In this document: piece by piece, positions 37,335 through 46,931 of the stretch
Layout of the letters: every line of letters starts with the position of its first letter
Numbering within the stretch: the stretch's first letter is position 1
Assembly: GCF_007745175.1 (NCBI RefSeq)
Contig: NZ_CP036271.1
Span: 558,001 to 622,000, forward strand
Direction: 5' to 3'
DNA from: Caulifigura coniformis
GTDB taxonomy: Bacteria > Planctomycetota > Planctomycetia > Planctomycetales > Planctomycetaceae
Length of the DNA: 64,000 bases
Translations under genes and position numbers: made by a program
The notes under the pieces: model-generated
What the model was told of the DNA's origin: nothing
The model's input: the letters and a program-made list of their open reading frames with translations, nothing else
The model's database searches: none

Positions 37335-38756
37335 ATGAACATCAACAACATCCCCCGCCGTTATTTCCTCCGCGACTGCGGCATCGGCCTCGGCAAAATG
37401 GCCGCGGCCGGTTTGCTCACGCAGTCGCTCGCTCGTCCGGCCCAGGCGGCGCCGGAAGCGCCGCTCGGAGCCCGTACGCCGCATTTCCAGCCGAGCGCCA
37501 AGGCGGTCATTCACCTCTTCATGGCTGGAGCGCCGAGCCAGCTGGAACTGTTTACTCCCAAGCCCGAACTGACGCGGCTGGAAGGGAAGCCGCTGCCGGC
37601 CTCGATCATCGGCAACCAGCGGTATGCGTTCATCCGGCCCGATGCGGCCGTCATGGGAGGGCGTTTCGCCTTCGCGAAGCATGGCGAATCGGGAGCGGAG
37701 ATCTCGGACGCCATGCCGCATCTGGCGCAGGTGGCCGACGACCTCTGCATCGTTCGGAGCGTCACGACCGACCAGTTCAACCACGCTCCGGCCCAGATTT
37801 TCTTCAACACCGGGTTCTCGCAGCCCGGCCGGCCCTGCCTCGGCTCCTGGGCCATCTACGGCCTCGGCGCGGAAACCCAGAACCTCCCTTCGTTCGTCGT
37901 CATGAGCACCGGGTCTGGTCTCTCCGGCGGCAGCGCGCTGTGGTCCAGCGGATTCCTGCCGACGCTCTACACCGGCACGCGCTTCCGCTCATCCGGCCCG
38001 CCCATCCTGAATGTCGAGAATCCGGCAGGGGTGACGGATTCGCTTCAGCAGGAGACCTATGACCTCGTGAACCGGCTGAATGCGCGCCGCCTCGAAGCGA
38101 CGGGCGACTCCGAGATCGCCACCCGCATCGCCTCCTTTGAGATGGCGTCGCAGCTGCAGTCGAGCGCGCCGGAGCTGACCGATCTCGCCACGGAAACTGC
38201 CGAAACGCTCGCGCTCTACGGCTGCGACCCGGCCAAGCCTTCGTACGCCCGGTCGTGCCTGCTGGCCCGGCGGATGATCGAACGCGGCGTGCGATTCGTG
38301 AACATTTTCCACGAAGGCTGGGACGCCCATTCCAACGTCGAGGGGAATACGAAGAACAACTGCAAGGCGACCGATCAGGCGACGGCCGCCCTCGTCACGG
38401 ATCTCAAACGTCGTGGCCTGCTCGACGAAACCCTTGTGATCTGGGGCGGGGAATTCGGACGGACGCCGATGGTCGAAACGAACCCCGCTCTCGGCCGCGC
38501 GATGGGCCGCGACCATCACCCGCAGGCGTTCACGATGTGGATGGCCGGCGGCGGAATCAAACCGGGAATGACCTGGGGGGCAACCGACGACTTCGGGTTC
38601 CACATCACCGAGAATCCGGTTCATGTGCATGACCTGCAGGCCACGATCCTGCACTGCCTGGGCTTCGACCACGAACGACTGACGTATAAGCACGCCGGTA
38701 GGGAGTTCCGGCTCACGGATGTGCATGGGCATGTGGTGAAGGAGCTGTTGGCGTAG
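37335..38756 (+). CDS. DUF1501 protein, Tat-exported
   Basis: The 473-residue protein starts with a twin-arginine signal (RRYFLRDCGIGLGKMAAAG). It contains the DUF1501 pattern found next to DUF1549/DUF1553 genes: a conserved IHLFMAGAPSQLELFTPKP, then FNTGFSQPGRP and a C-terminal WGGEFGRTPM with GRDHHPQAFTMWMAGGG. The fold is alkaline-phosphatase/sulfatase-like. The GGEFGRTP and RDHHP motifs may hold metals. It starts 39 bases after the cytochrome gene and is thus almost surely in the same operon and part of one exported complex or pathway. Confidence 0.9.
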   Translation: MNINNIPRRYFLRDCGIGLGKMAAAGLLTQSLARPAQAAPEAPLGARTPHFQPSAKAVIHLFMAGAPSQLELFTPKPELTRLEGKPLPASIIGNQRYAFIRPDAAVMGGRFAFAKHGESGAEISDAMPHLAQVADDLCIVRSVTTDQFNHAPAQIFFNTGFSQPGRPCLGSWAIYGLGAETQNLPSFVVMSTGSGLSGGSALWSSGFLPTLYTGTRFRSSGPPILNVENPAGVTDSLQQETYDLVNRLNARRLEATGDSEIATRIASFEMASQLQSSAPELTDLATETAETLALYGCDPAKPSYARSCLLARRMIERGVRFVNIFHEGWDAHSNVEGNTKNNCKATDQATAALVTDLKRRGLLDETLVIWGGEFGRTPMVETNPALGRAMGRDHHPQAFTMWMAGGGIKPGMTWGATDDFGFHITENPVHVHDLQATILHCLGFDHERLTYKHAGREFRLTDVHGHVVKELLA

Positions 38757-38809
38757 TCCTGCATGCAGCGGGTCGCGATGGAACCAGCCAGTTCGGTCCC
38801 TGAGGATGA

Positions 38810-40153
38810 ATGCTCATGAGTGCTCGTCGGATCGATCGCCGCGGGTTCCTGAAGACCGCAGCAACTTTGGCCGCGCCGATCATCATCCCGGCCAGTGCGC
38901 TTGGTCTGGGGCGAAAGATTCCGTCCGAGCGCATCACCATCGGGGTCATCGGTCTGGGCGGACGCGGCACGCAGGTGCTCAAGGATCTTTTGAAGCTGCC
39001 CGACGCCCAGGTGATTGCGCTGTGTGATGTGCATCCGGAGCATCACCGCGAGTTCGAGAACGGCAAGGGCCCGCGCCTCGGATCGACGCCCGCCCGGGAA
39101 CTCGTCGACAAGGCTGAGCAGGCGCGCAGCGGTCAGCCAGGAAAACCTTGCTTCGTCACGGGCGATCATCGTGAACTCATCGACCGCCCGGATCTGGATG
39201 CCGTCCTCGTGGCGACTCCGGATCACTGGCACGCGGCAATCACGCTCGATGCCCTCCGCAGTGGCAAAGACGTTTATTGTGAGAAGCCCGTGACGCATCT
39301 CTTCGCGGAGGGGCAGGCCGTCTACCGTGAGGTGGCGGCGCGGAAAGCCGTGTTTCAAACCGGATCGCAGCAACGTTCCGATGCCCTGTTCCAGCAGGCC
39401 GCCGAGATCGTGCGCAACGGCCACCTGGGAAAGATCCGATCCATCGAGGTGGGACTTCCTCCCGGCTACGACAAACCGATGGGCTCAACGGAGGTGAAAA
39501 CACCGCCGGCCGGGCTGGACTATGACCGCTGGTGCGGCCCGTCGCCGAAGCTCCCGTACATGAACGCCCGCCATCACCGCTGGTGGCGCGGGCAAAGGGC
39601 GTATGGCGGCGGCGTGCTGATGGACTGGATCGGTCACCATAACGACATCGCGCACTGGGCCATCGGCGAGGAACTGGGCGGACCGACGCGTGTCGAGTCG
39701 GTCGGCTGGACGACGCCGGACGTCGATATCTACGACACGCCCGTCGACTATGAGATCGCCTGCGAGTACGCGGGAGGAATCACGTCGCGCATCTCGACAA
39801 AAGTCACCGAAGGGACGAAGTGGATTGGCGAGAACGGGTGGCTGTGGGTGACTCGCGGCAAGATCAAGTGCTCGAATGCGGCGTTGCTCGACAAGTCCTT
39901 CGACCGCGGCGAATGGGTGGCCGGACCGACCGGCAGCCACGTTGCGAACTTCCTCAACTGCGTTCGCTCGCGGGCCGCGTGCATCGCGCCGGCCGAGCAG
40001 GCGCATCGCTCCATCACGCCCGGACATCTCGGTTACGTTTCCTTCTCGCTCAAGCGGCCGCTCCGCTGGGATGCGAAGAGTGAGTCGGTCATTGACGACT
40101 CCGACGCCGATCAATTGTTGAAGAAGAGCGAGTCTCGCGCACCCTGGGCATGA
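38810..40153 (+). CDS. Gfo/Idh/MocA family oxidoreductase, Tat-exported
   Basis: The 447-residue protein starts with a Tat signal (RRIDRRGFLKTAATLAAPIII). Its Rossmann motif is ITIGVIGLGGRGTQV, followed by the family signature VYCEKPVTHLFAEGQAV that contains the catalytic-site EKP. GGGVLMDWIGHHNDIAHWAIG supplies the likely catalytic Asp/His region. Family enzymes oxidise or reduce sugars with NAD(P), usually tightly bound in exported forms. GAGG precedes two in-frame ATGs at 38810 and 38816; either may be used. The stop overlaps ATGA at 40150-40153, but the next gene's real start is probably at 40231. Confidence 0.88.
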   Translation: MLMSARRIDRRGFLKTAATLAAPIIIPASALGLGRKIPSERITIGVIGLGGRGTQVLKDLLKLPDAQVIALCDVHPEHHREFENGKGPRLGSTPARELVDKAEQARSGQPGKPCFVTGDHRELIDRPDLDAVLVATPDHWHAAITLDALRSGKDVYCEKPVTHLFAEGQAVYREVAARKAVFQTGSQQRSDALFQQAAEIVRNGHLGKIRSIEVGLPPGYDKPMGSTEVKTPPAGLDYDRWCGPSPKLPYMNARHHRWWRGQRAYGGGVLMDWIGHHNDIAHWAIGEELGGPTRVESVGWTTPDVDIYDTPVDYEIACEYAGGITSRISTKVTEGTKWIGENGWLWVTRGKIKCSNAALLDKSFDRGEWVAGPTGSHVANFLNCVRSRAACIAPAEQAHRSITPGHLGYVSFSLKRPLRWDAKSESVIDDSDADQLLKKSESRAPWA

Positions 40154-40230
40154 ACTGGCGACAGCGCCACGCCCCCGAGATACTCACGATTCGCATCCTT
40201 CCTGCTCCAGACACCGAATTGGAGTCCTTC

Positions 40231-41319
40231 ATGCCGCGCTCGCAGCAGTCTTCCTCCCGACGTGAATTCCTGGCCCGGGCCGCCGCTGGCTCCGCGGCCC
40301 TGCTTGCCGCTCCCGCCGTCATTACCGCTTCGAAAAGCGATTCACAGATCATCATGGGCGAAGGTGACTTCAAGTACGAAGTCACGCACGACTTCCCGCA
40401 GCTGCCGAAGCAGTTCACCTGGCAGACGACTCACAACGTCGCCGTCGACAAGGCCGGCAATCTCTACGTCATCCATGAAGGGAAGGTCGACCAGCCCGAA
40501 CATCCTTCGATCTTCGTGTTTGACAAGGACGGCAAGTATGTCACGTCGTTCGGTTCCGAGTTCCAGGGAGGCGGCCACGGCATCGAGGTTCATGATGAAA
40601 ACGGAACCGAATACCTCTATGTCTGCGCCTACCAGCAGGTGAAGGCGCTCGCCAAGCTCACGCTGAAAGGCGAAACCGTCTGGAAGCATCACGCGCCGAT
40701 GAAGTCGGGCGTGTATGCCGACGGTGAAGACACGATGCCCGAGAAGAAGTGGGGCCGCGACCGCTTTCTGCCAACCAACTTCACGTTCCTGCCGGACGGC
40801 GACTTCCTGCTGGTCGACGGCTACGGCGGCTATGTCGTCCACCGCTACGACAGGGACGGCAACTGGAAGAGCCACTGGGGCGGCCCGGAATCGATGAAGG
40901 GGGGCGGCAAGGGCGGGTTCAATACGCCCCACGGCATCGTTTACGACGCCCGGCCCGGCCGCACTCCGTCGGTCGCCATCTGCGACCGAGCCAATCACAC
41001 GCTCCAGTACCTCACGGTTGACGGGAAGTATCTCGAAACGCTGACGGGCTTCGAGCTGCCGGCCAACCTCGACACGCTCGGCGAGCTCCTCCTGGTTCCG
41101 GAACTCGGGGCCCAGGTTTCGATCCTGAATGGGAAGAACGAAGTGGTCGCCCGGCTGGGCGGCTCGCCCAAAGCGGAACGGGCCAACCGCGGCAAGCCGG
41201 AGACCTGGAAGCCCGGCAAGTTCGTCCACCCGCACGACGCCTGTTTCGATCCCGAGGGGAACATCTACGTTGCCGAGTGGGTCGCAACAGGCCGCGTCAG
41301 CAGGCTCAAACGGGTTTGA
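40231..41319 (+). CDS. Tat-exported NHL-repeat beta-propeller protein
   Basis: The 362-residue protein starts with a Tat signal (SSSRREFLARAAAGSAALLA). NHL-type repeats follow (NVAVDKAGNLYVIHEGKVDQ, FTFLPDGDFLLVDGYGGYVV, VHPHDACFDPEGNIYVAEW), each about 40-60 residues with D..GNLYV strands. This is a beta-propeller like that of peptidylglycine-amidating lyase. No catalytic zinc set can be assigned with confidence. The start at 40231 is chosen because GGAG lies 6 bases upstream and the Tat motif follows. It closes the plus-strand operon-like block before a hairpin. Confidence 0.85.
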   Translation: MPRSQQSSSRREFLARAAAGSAALLAAPAVITASKSDSQIIMGEGDFKYEVTHDFPQLPKQFTWQTTHNVAVDKAGNLYVIHEGKVDQPEHPSIFVFDKDGKYVTSFGSEFQGGGHGIEVHDENGTEYLYVCAYQQVKALAKLTLKGETVWKHHAPMKSGVYADGEDTMPEKKWGRDRFLPTNFTFLPDGDFLLVDGYGGYVVHRYDRDGNWKSHWGGPESMKGGGKGGFNTPHGIVYDARPGRTPSVAICDRANHTLQYLTVDGKYLETLTGFELPANLDTLGELLLVPELGAQVSILNGKNEVVARLGGSPKAERANRGKPETWKPGKFVHPHDACFDPEGNIYVAEWVATGRVSRLKRV

Positions 41320-41346
41320 CCCCTTTTCCATTCGTTGCATCAAGAA

Positions 41347-41373
41347 AGTCCCCGGGGGCTCCCCCCGGGGACT
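41347..41373. terminator. GC-rich hairpin between convergent genes
   Basis: AGTCCCCGGGG at 41347-41357 pairs with CCCCGGGGACT at 41363-41373. It lies between the NHL gene stop (41319) and the stop of the convergent Spy-like gene (41389). No T-run is present; it may stop transcripts from both sides. Confidence 0.6.
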
Positions 41374-41388
41374 GTTCGCATTGAAAGC

Positions 41389-41811
41389 CTACTTCTTCTC
41401 GGCTTTCTTCTTGATCGCGTCATACGCCTTCTTCGCAGCCTCCGTTTCCCTGCTGCGCTGGACGCGTTCCACCTTTGCCTGGTCGAGGATCTTCTTCAGT
41501 TCCGACCGCTGCCCGGCGCTCAGCACCGATTCGATCTCGCCGTCCCGCTGCAGTTTCAGGTCTTCAATCTCCTTGAGCAGCGCATCGATGCGATGTTCGT
41601 ACTGGTCCTGGATCGCATAGATCCGGGTCTTCTGGTCGCCGGTCAGGTCGAGCTTTCCGAAGTGCTGCGGCACGCGGCGGGGCCCGTCGGATTGAGCGCC
41701 CGGTTTCGCGGCTGGTGCGTCTTTCGCAATGACTGAAAACGGTGAGGGAAAGACGCCTGCGACGACTGCCAGCGCCGCCGAAACCACAGCAGCCACTCGG
41801 ACCCGCGACAT
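41389..41811 (-). CDS. Spy/CpxP-like small exported protein
   Basis: The 140-residue product has a signal peptide (VAAVVSAALAVVAGVFPSPF). After a Pro/Gly-rich spacer, a helical, highly charged domain follows (LDLTGDQKTRIYAIQDQYEH, DLKLQRDGEIESVLSAGQR), which has the LTxxQ and LxxxQR signatures of Spy/CpxP stress chaperones. Such proteins bind unfolded proteins in the periplasm as dimers. The tail is Lys-rich (KKAYDAIKKKAEKK). The gene sits between the two plus-strand blocks and converges on the first. It diverges from the LamG gene with 269 bases between. Confidence 0.75.
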   Translation of the reverse strand: MSRVRVAAVVSAALAVVAGVFPSPFSVIAKDAPAAKPGAQSDGPRRVPQHFGKLDLTGDQKTRIYAIQDQYEHRIDALLKEIEDLKLQRDGEIESVLSAGQRSELKKILDQAKVERVQRSRETEAAKKAYDAIKKKAEKK

Positions 41812-42080
41812 GGTGTAGCCTCATCAGAATCGATGCCCCAGAGAACCCACTTTCCAGCTTATTCCCCCACTGCACACGGGGCCACCACCGAAGGGCGTCA
41901 CGACCAGAATTTGCCCCCCGCACGCCCCGGATCTCCAGCAGGCAGAGTCCAGCAGAAACGACGGGCCCTTTTTATTCGGAACCCCTTTCGTTCACTTTGG
42001 TTCCGGCCGCCGGTTCTCCCTTGCAACATCGCATGCCGCTTCGGACGATATCTGGTCACTGGCCTCATTGGGGGAGTGCG

Positions 42081-45000
42081 ATGGCGTTCGGTTCTGTCTG
42101 TGTGTATTTGGTTGCCGCTTCGTCGCTGCTGGCCCAGACCGCCGGCAACGACTCGGGAAATGATACGGACGAGGTGGCCAGGCCCCGTTCTGTTCTTTCG
42201 CTGTCGTTCGAGCAGGACGGCGAAGTCGCGAAGGAATCCGTCGTCGGGAAGCTGAACCTCAAGGGCGAAGGACCCCGGCCGCCGCATTTTCCAAAGTTCA
42301 ACCCCGCCAACACCGCTGTCGCTCTCCCGGGCGGCGCGGGAGCAGGCCGGCTGGTCATCAAGGACCCCGGCGACGACAGCCCACTCGATTTCAAACTGGG
42401 CGACACGATCACCATCGAGGCCTGGGTCCAGCCGATCACGCTAGGCAACGGCCAGACGATGTACGTCGTCGGTAAAGGCCGCACCGGCAACGACGGCGTC
42501 GCGAAAGACAATCAGAACTACGCCCTGAGGATCGCGGGTTCGGCGGCTGGCGGGGCGATCAGCTTTCTCTTCCGCGGAGCGCCGGAGGAACCGAAAGCCA
42601 AGGCCGAGTTCCATCGCTGGGATTCCTCGACCGGTTTCGCCGTCGATGGCAGCTGGCATCATGTCGCCGTGACCTACACATTCGGCGATCCGAACTCGAT
42701 CCGCGGGGTGATCGACGGTGAGGCGGTGAAGGGGACCTGGGCCGGTTACGGCGGACCGACGAAGAACGGCCCGGTTGTCGACAACGACGAAGTCTGGATC
42801 GGCGCCTCGATGGGGGGCGGCTCCGGATCGGCATTCCAGGGGGGCATCGATCAACTCGTCGTCTATCGCGGGGAGGTCCCCGTTGACGAACTGCTCGATC
42901 GCTATGAACGGGTGCGGCCTCCGTCCTACGTGACGCCCGATCCGCTTCCCGACGGCAAACTGCTCGTCGAACTGTTCTACGGAATCCCCGACAAGCCGAG
43001 CTGGGACTTCAGCATCCCGACGCCGGTTGAGAGCTACACCCAGGATCACTGGGCGACGGTCGAGGTTCCCGCGGCCTACACGTCCCGCGGCGTCCGCGAC
43101 AATCGCGCGACGCCGATGATGATGCGCCAGTCGGGGCTCGTGAATTTCGGAAAAGGCCCGCAGCGGCTGCTGATCCGCTCGCGCAGCGCCTCGCGGCTGT
43201 TCATCGACGACAAGCTCGTCGCGGAAGTGAGCTTCGCGCCGAATCGTTCCGATGGCCACAACGACCGCTACGACATGGTCAGCACTGTCTCCGACAAGAT
43301 CCGCGTTCCCCAGCCGGGCGACCGCGAGACGGCCGTGATGATCGAAGGGACCGGATCTCCGCAGAAGGTGACGTTCGAGGCCTATGCCGGCGGAAAGAAA
43401 CGCCGTCCGGAGTTTGGCGAACTGTCCATCTGCATCGAGCGGGCTCCCGGCGAATTCGAGGTCCTCTCCTATACCGATGCGATTCCGCTCACGGATGAAT
43501 CGTGGCGCGGCTTCGCGTTCCGCGAACGCGATCGCATTCTCGAACTCAACAAGGAACGCCGCGCGAAGGCCGGCGCGGCCGAAACGGAATACTGGGCGAA
43601 ACGCCACGCCGAGGCCCGCGAGAGCATTGCCGCCCGGCCCGTCATTGCTGTCCCGGAATCGCAGCCGGGACGCTCCGCGATCGACGCCTTCGTCGACGCG
43701 GGGCTCGACAAGGCCGGAGTGAAGCCGCGGCCGACCATCGACGACTGGGCCTTTCTGCGCCGGGCGACGCTCGACGTCGTCGGCCGTATTCCCACGCGGG
43801 AAGACGTCGCTGCCTACTTTGCCGATGCTCCTGCGGAACGCCGGACGAAGCTCGTGGACCGCCTTCTGGCGTCCAACGAATGGGCCGACCACTGGACCGC
43901 CTACTGGCAGGATGTCCTCGCCGAGAATCCCAACATCGTCAACCCGACCCTGAACAACACCGGGCCGTTCCGCTGGTGGATTCACGAATCATTCCTCGAC
44001 AACAAGCCGTTCGACCGCTTCGTGACCGAACTGGTCCTCATGGAAGGCAGCGAGCGCTACGGCGGCACGGCGGGCTTTGCTGTCGCCTCGCAGAACGATG
44101 CGCCCAACGCGGCCAAGGCCGGCATCATCGCCCAGGGTCTCCTCGGCATGAACATGAAGTGCGCCCGCTGCCACGATGCGCCGTATCACGATTTCACCCA
44201 GCGGGACCTCTTCGAACTCGCCGCTCTCATCAAGCGCGATTCCGAGAAGCTTCCGAAGACCAGCACCGTTCCCGTAGTCGAAGGGGCCCGCAAGCCGCTG
44301 ATCCAGATCACGCTCAAGCCGGGCGAAGTCATCGAGCCCGCCTGGCCGTTCGCTGACAAGATTCCCGGCTCGCCGCCGGCGGGCTGGGTCCGCAATGCCA
44401 AGGACACGCGGGAGTCGCTCGCCGCGTGGCTCACCTCTCCCTCGAACGACCGCTTCTCCGAGGTGCTCGTCAATCGTCTGTGGCATCGCTACATGGGGCG
44501 GGGAATCGTCGAGCCGATCGACGACTGGGAGCATCCCGAGCCGTCCCACCCGGAACTCCTGCAGTGGCTGAGCCGCGAGTTCGTCTCCAGCGGCTACGAC
44601 TTCAAACACCTGGCCCGCCTGATCCTCACCTCCGAGGCCTATCAGCGGCAGACCGAATCGGGCTTCGACAACGCGAAGCTGTTTGCCGGGCCGACGGCCC
44701 GCCGCATGTCGGCGGAGCAGATCATCGACTCGCTGTTCACCGCCGCCGGCAAGCCGTTCAACACCGAAGAACTCAGCGTCGATCTCGATGGCGGGCGCAA
44801 CGAGAATACCTCCATCACGCTCGGCATTCCCCGCCGCGCCTGGCAGTTCACGTCGCTGTCGAATGAGCGCGACCGGCCAAGCCTGTCTCTCCCGGCCGCC
44901 CAGACGTTCATCGATGTGCTCGAGGCCTATGGCTGGCGTGCGTCGCGGCAGGACTCGCTCAGCGTCCGTCCTCAGGATGGCTCGCCGTTGCAGCCCGCAC

Positions 45001-45419
45001 TGCTCGAGAATGGCGTCGTCGGCCGCCGGGCGGTCGGATTTTCCGACGACAGCCGCTTCACCCAGGCCGCGCTCGAATCGAAGTCGGAAGCCGAATTCGT
45101 CGATCGCGCCTTTGAGATCATCCTCACCCGCAAGCCTTCCGATGAGGAGCGGACGCTCTTCGCCGAGGTCCTGCAGGAAGGGTTCGCTTCACGCGTCGTT
45201 CCCGATGCCCCCATCCGCATGCCCGGGCCGCCGCGCCAGATGGGCGTGACCTGGTCCAACCACCTGAAACCCGATTCCAACGAGATCAAGGTCGAGATCG
45301 CCCGCGAAGTCGAGCAGGGTGATCCCGCGACGGCCCGCCTCACCGCCGATTGGCGCGAACGGGCCGAAGATGTCGTCTGGACGATCCTGAATTCGCCAGA
45401 GTTTGTGTTTGTGCCCTAG
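42081..45419 (+). CDS. LamG-DUF1549-DUF1553 exported protein
   Basis: The 1112-residue protein has a signal peptide (VCVYLVAASSLLAQTAGN). A concanavalin-A/LamG-like domain at about 65-265 contains DTITIEAWVQPITLGNGQTM, SWHHVAVTYTFG and GGIDQLVVYRGEV. DUF1549 from about 540 contains RRATLDVVGRIPTREDVAAYF, with one heme-type CARCH at Cys694-His698. DUF1553 follows from about 770 (RESLAAWLTSPSNDRFSEV). It lacks the N-terminal cytochrome domain of its relative at 34215. The LamG domain could bind polysaccharide. The start at 42081 has GGGGGAG upstream. It is paired with a DUF1501 gene 135 bases downstream. Confidence 0.88.
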   Translation: MAFGSVCVYLVAASSLLAQTAGNDSGNDTDEVARPRSVLSLSFEQDGEVAKESVVGKLNLKGEGPRPPHFPKFNPANTAVALPGGAGAGRLVIKDPGDDSPLDFKLGDTITIEAWVQPITLGNGQTMYVVGKGRTGNDGVAKDNQNYALRIAGSAAGGAISFLFRGAPEEPKAKAEFHRWDSSTGFAVDGSWHHVAVTYTFGDPNSIRGVIDGEAVKGTWAGYGGPTKNGPVVDNDEVWIGASMGGGSGSAFQGGIDQLVVYRGEVPVDELLDRYERVRPPSYVTPDPLPDGKLLVELFYGIPDKPSWDFSIPTPVESYTQDHWATVEVPAAYTSRGVRDNRATPMMMRQSGLVNFGKGPQRLLIRSRSASRLFIDDKLVAEVSFAPNRSDGHNDRYDMVSTVSDKIRVPQPGDRETAVMIEGTGSPQKVTFEAYAGGKKRRPEFGELSICIERAPGEFEVLSYTDAIPLTDESWRGFAFRERDRILELNKERRAKAGAAETEYWAKRHAEARESIAARPVIAVPESQPGRSAIDAFVDAGLDKAGVKPRPTIDDWAFLRRATLDVVGRIPTREDVAAYFADAPAERRTKLVDRLLASNEWADHWTAYWQDVLAENPNIVNPTLNNTGPFRWWIHESFLDNKPFDRFVTELVLMEGSERYGGTAGFAVASQNDAPNAAKAGIIAQGLLGMNMKCARCHDAPYHDFTQRDLFELAALIKRDSEKLPKTSTVPVVEGARKPLIQITLKPGEVIEPAWPFADKIPGSPPAGWVRNAKDTRESLAAWLTSPSNDRFSEVLVNRLWHRYMGRGIVEPIDDWEHPEPSHPELLQWLSREFVSSGYDFKHLARLILTSEAYQRQTESGFDNAKLFAGPTARRMSAEQIIDSLFTAAGKPFNTEELSVDLDGGRNENTSITLGIPRRAWQFTSLSNERDRPSLSLPAAQTFIDVLEAYGWRASRQDSLSVRPQDGSPLQPALLENGVVGRRAVGFSDDSRFTQAALESKSEAEFVDRAFEIILTRKPSDEERTLFAEVLQEGFASRVVPDAPIRMPGPPRQMGVTWSNHLKPDSNEIKVEIAREVEQGDPATARLTADWRERAEDVVWTILNSPEFVFVP

Positions 45420-45554
45420 TTGGTGTTCAGCGCTCAGGCTGTCCGCCGACAGAGAAGACTGACTGAAAGAAACGATGCAGTCCGCTGCTGCCCTGTTGTG
45501 ACGACCTGAAAGCCGGTTGTTGATTGAAAGCAGGCGAAAGCCTGAACTCCCGTC

Positions 45555-46847
45555 ATGCCCACCCGCCGCGACTTCCTGCGTACCTCCGCCGCCACGGCCG
45601 CGATGGCCCCCATCGCTCTCCGCGCCAGCGATGCCGCCCGGCCTCCGGCGCCCAAAGGGAAGGCCGAGCACTGCATCATGGTCTGGCTCGGCGGCGGGAG
45701 CGGCCAGATCGACACCTGGGATCCGAAACGCCTCGGCGACAACAAGGCCAAGGACAAGAAGCCCGGCTCGCTCTACCGGTCGATCGACACCGCCATTCCC
45801 GGCGTGCAGGTCTGCGAGCATCTCGAGCAGACGGCCCACCTGCTCGATCGCTTCATGCTCCTCAGGACGGTCAACCACGACGTCATCGATGAGCATGCTG
45901 CGGCGACCAACCGCATGCACACCGGGCGTCCCACGAGCGAAACAGTCATGTATCCCTCGTGCGGCTCGGTGATCGCCGAGCATCGCAAGGCGGCCGGTGA
46001 GGGAGTTCCCGCGTACGTTCTGATCGGCTATCCCAGCCCCAGCCGCGGCCCTGGCTTTCTCGGCGCGAATGCCGGCTATGTCTACCTGCTGGAAACGACG
46101 CGCGGCCCGCAGGCGTTTACGCCGCCGACGGATGTGACGACGCGGCGCATCGCCCGCCGGGAAGATCTGCTCAGCAGGATGCGCGGCATCCAGCGGCAGA
46201 ACTTCCAGGGCGACCGGGCCCGTGAAGACTACGACAAGCTCATCGGCGAGGCGCAGCGTCTCGCCGGGCCGGAGTTCATGGGCGCCTTCGCCATGGACAA
46301 CGAGCCGGCTGCCATCCGCAACCAGTACGGCGGCGAGTTCGGGCAGCGCTGCCTGCTCTCGCGGCGGCTGATCGAGCGGGGCGTCCGCTTCATCGAGGTC
46401 TCCCACAATCTCAATTTCCTCAACGGCACCGGCTGGGATGTCCACAACGAGGGGATCAACAATCAGCACCTTTTGATCCGGGAACTCGACCAGGCGCTTG
46501 CGGCCCTTGTCCAGGATCTCGAACGCACGAAATTGCTCGACAAGACGCTCATCGTCGTCGCCAGCGAATTCGGCCGCCCGGCGGCGTTCGATGGCCAGGG
46601 AGGACGCGGACATCATGGCAAATGTTTCAGTGTCGCGATGGCCGGCGGCGGCTTGAAGACGGGCCAGGCGATCGGGGTGACGGATGACCTCGCGATGAAC
46701 ATCGTCGAGCGCCCGATTTCGGTGCCCGACATGCACGCGACGATGTACGCCGCCCTCGGGATCGATGCGCATCTCGAGCTCTACGCCGACGACCGCCCCG
46801 TTCCGATCACCGATGGCGGCGAACCGATCGCCGAACTGTTCGGCTGA
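45555..46847 (+). CDS. DUF1501 protein, Tat-exported (second copy)
   Basis: The 430-residue protein starts with a Tat signal (MPTRRDFLRTSAATAAMAPI). It then has the DUF1501 pattern CIMVWLGGGSGQIDTWDPK, a long central region, and VVASEFGRPAAFDGQGGRGH, which corresponds to the GGEFGRTP...RDHHP motif of the first copy. It looks metal-binding and alkaline-phosphatase-like. It follows the LamG-DUF1549-DUF1553 gene and probably functions with it. It shares the family but is clearly divergent from the copy at 37335. Confidence 0.9.
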   Translation: MPTRRDFLRTSAATAAMAPIALRASDAARPPAPKGKAEHCIMVWLGGGSGQIDTWDPKRLGDNKAKDKKPGSLYRSIDTAIPGVQVCEHLEQTAHLLDRFMLLRTVNHDVIDEHAAATNRMHTGRPTSETVMYPSCGSVIAEHRKAAGEGVPAYVLIGYPSPSRGPGFLGANAGYVYLLETTRGPQAFTPPTDVTTRRIARREDLLSRMRGIQRQNFQGDRAREDYDKLIGEAQRLAGPEFMGAFAMDNEPAAIRNQYGGEFGQRCLLSRRLIERGVRFIEVSHNLNFLNGTGWDVHNEGINNQHLLIRELDQALAALVQDLERTKLLDKTLIVVASEFGRPAAFDGQGGRGHHGKCFSVAMAGGGLKTGQAIGVTDDLAMNIVERPISVPDMHATMYAALGIDAHLELYADDRPVPITDGGEPIAELFG

Positions 46848-46931
46848 GCGGCCGGCGAGCGGCCGGTTGAGTGCGAACGTCGGAGGTCGCCCGGCAGCTT
46901 GATGACGGGCACTGAGGCCCTCACTCACCGG

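Noticed and set aside
34653..37784. 1043-codon antisense frame over the cytochrome gene and the next
   Set aside because: Same cause; the Arg/His/Val-rich product looks like a reverse translation of the real genes.
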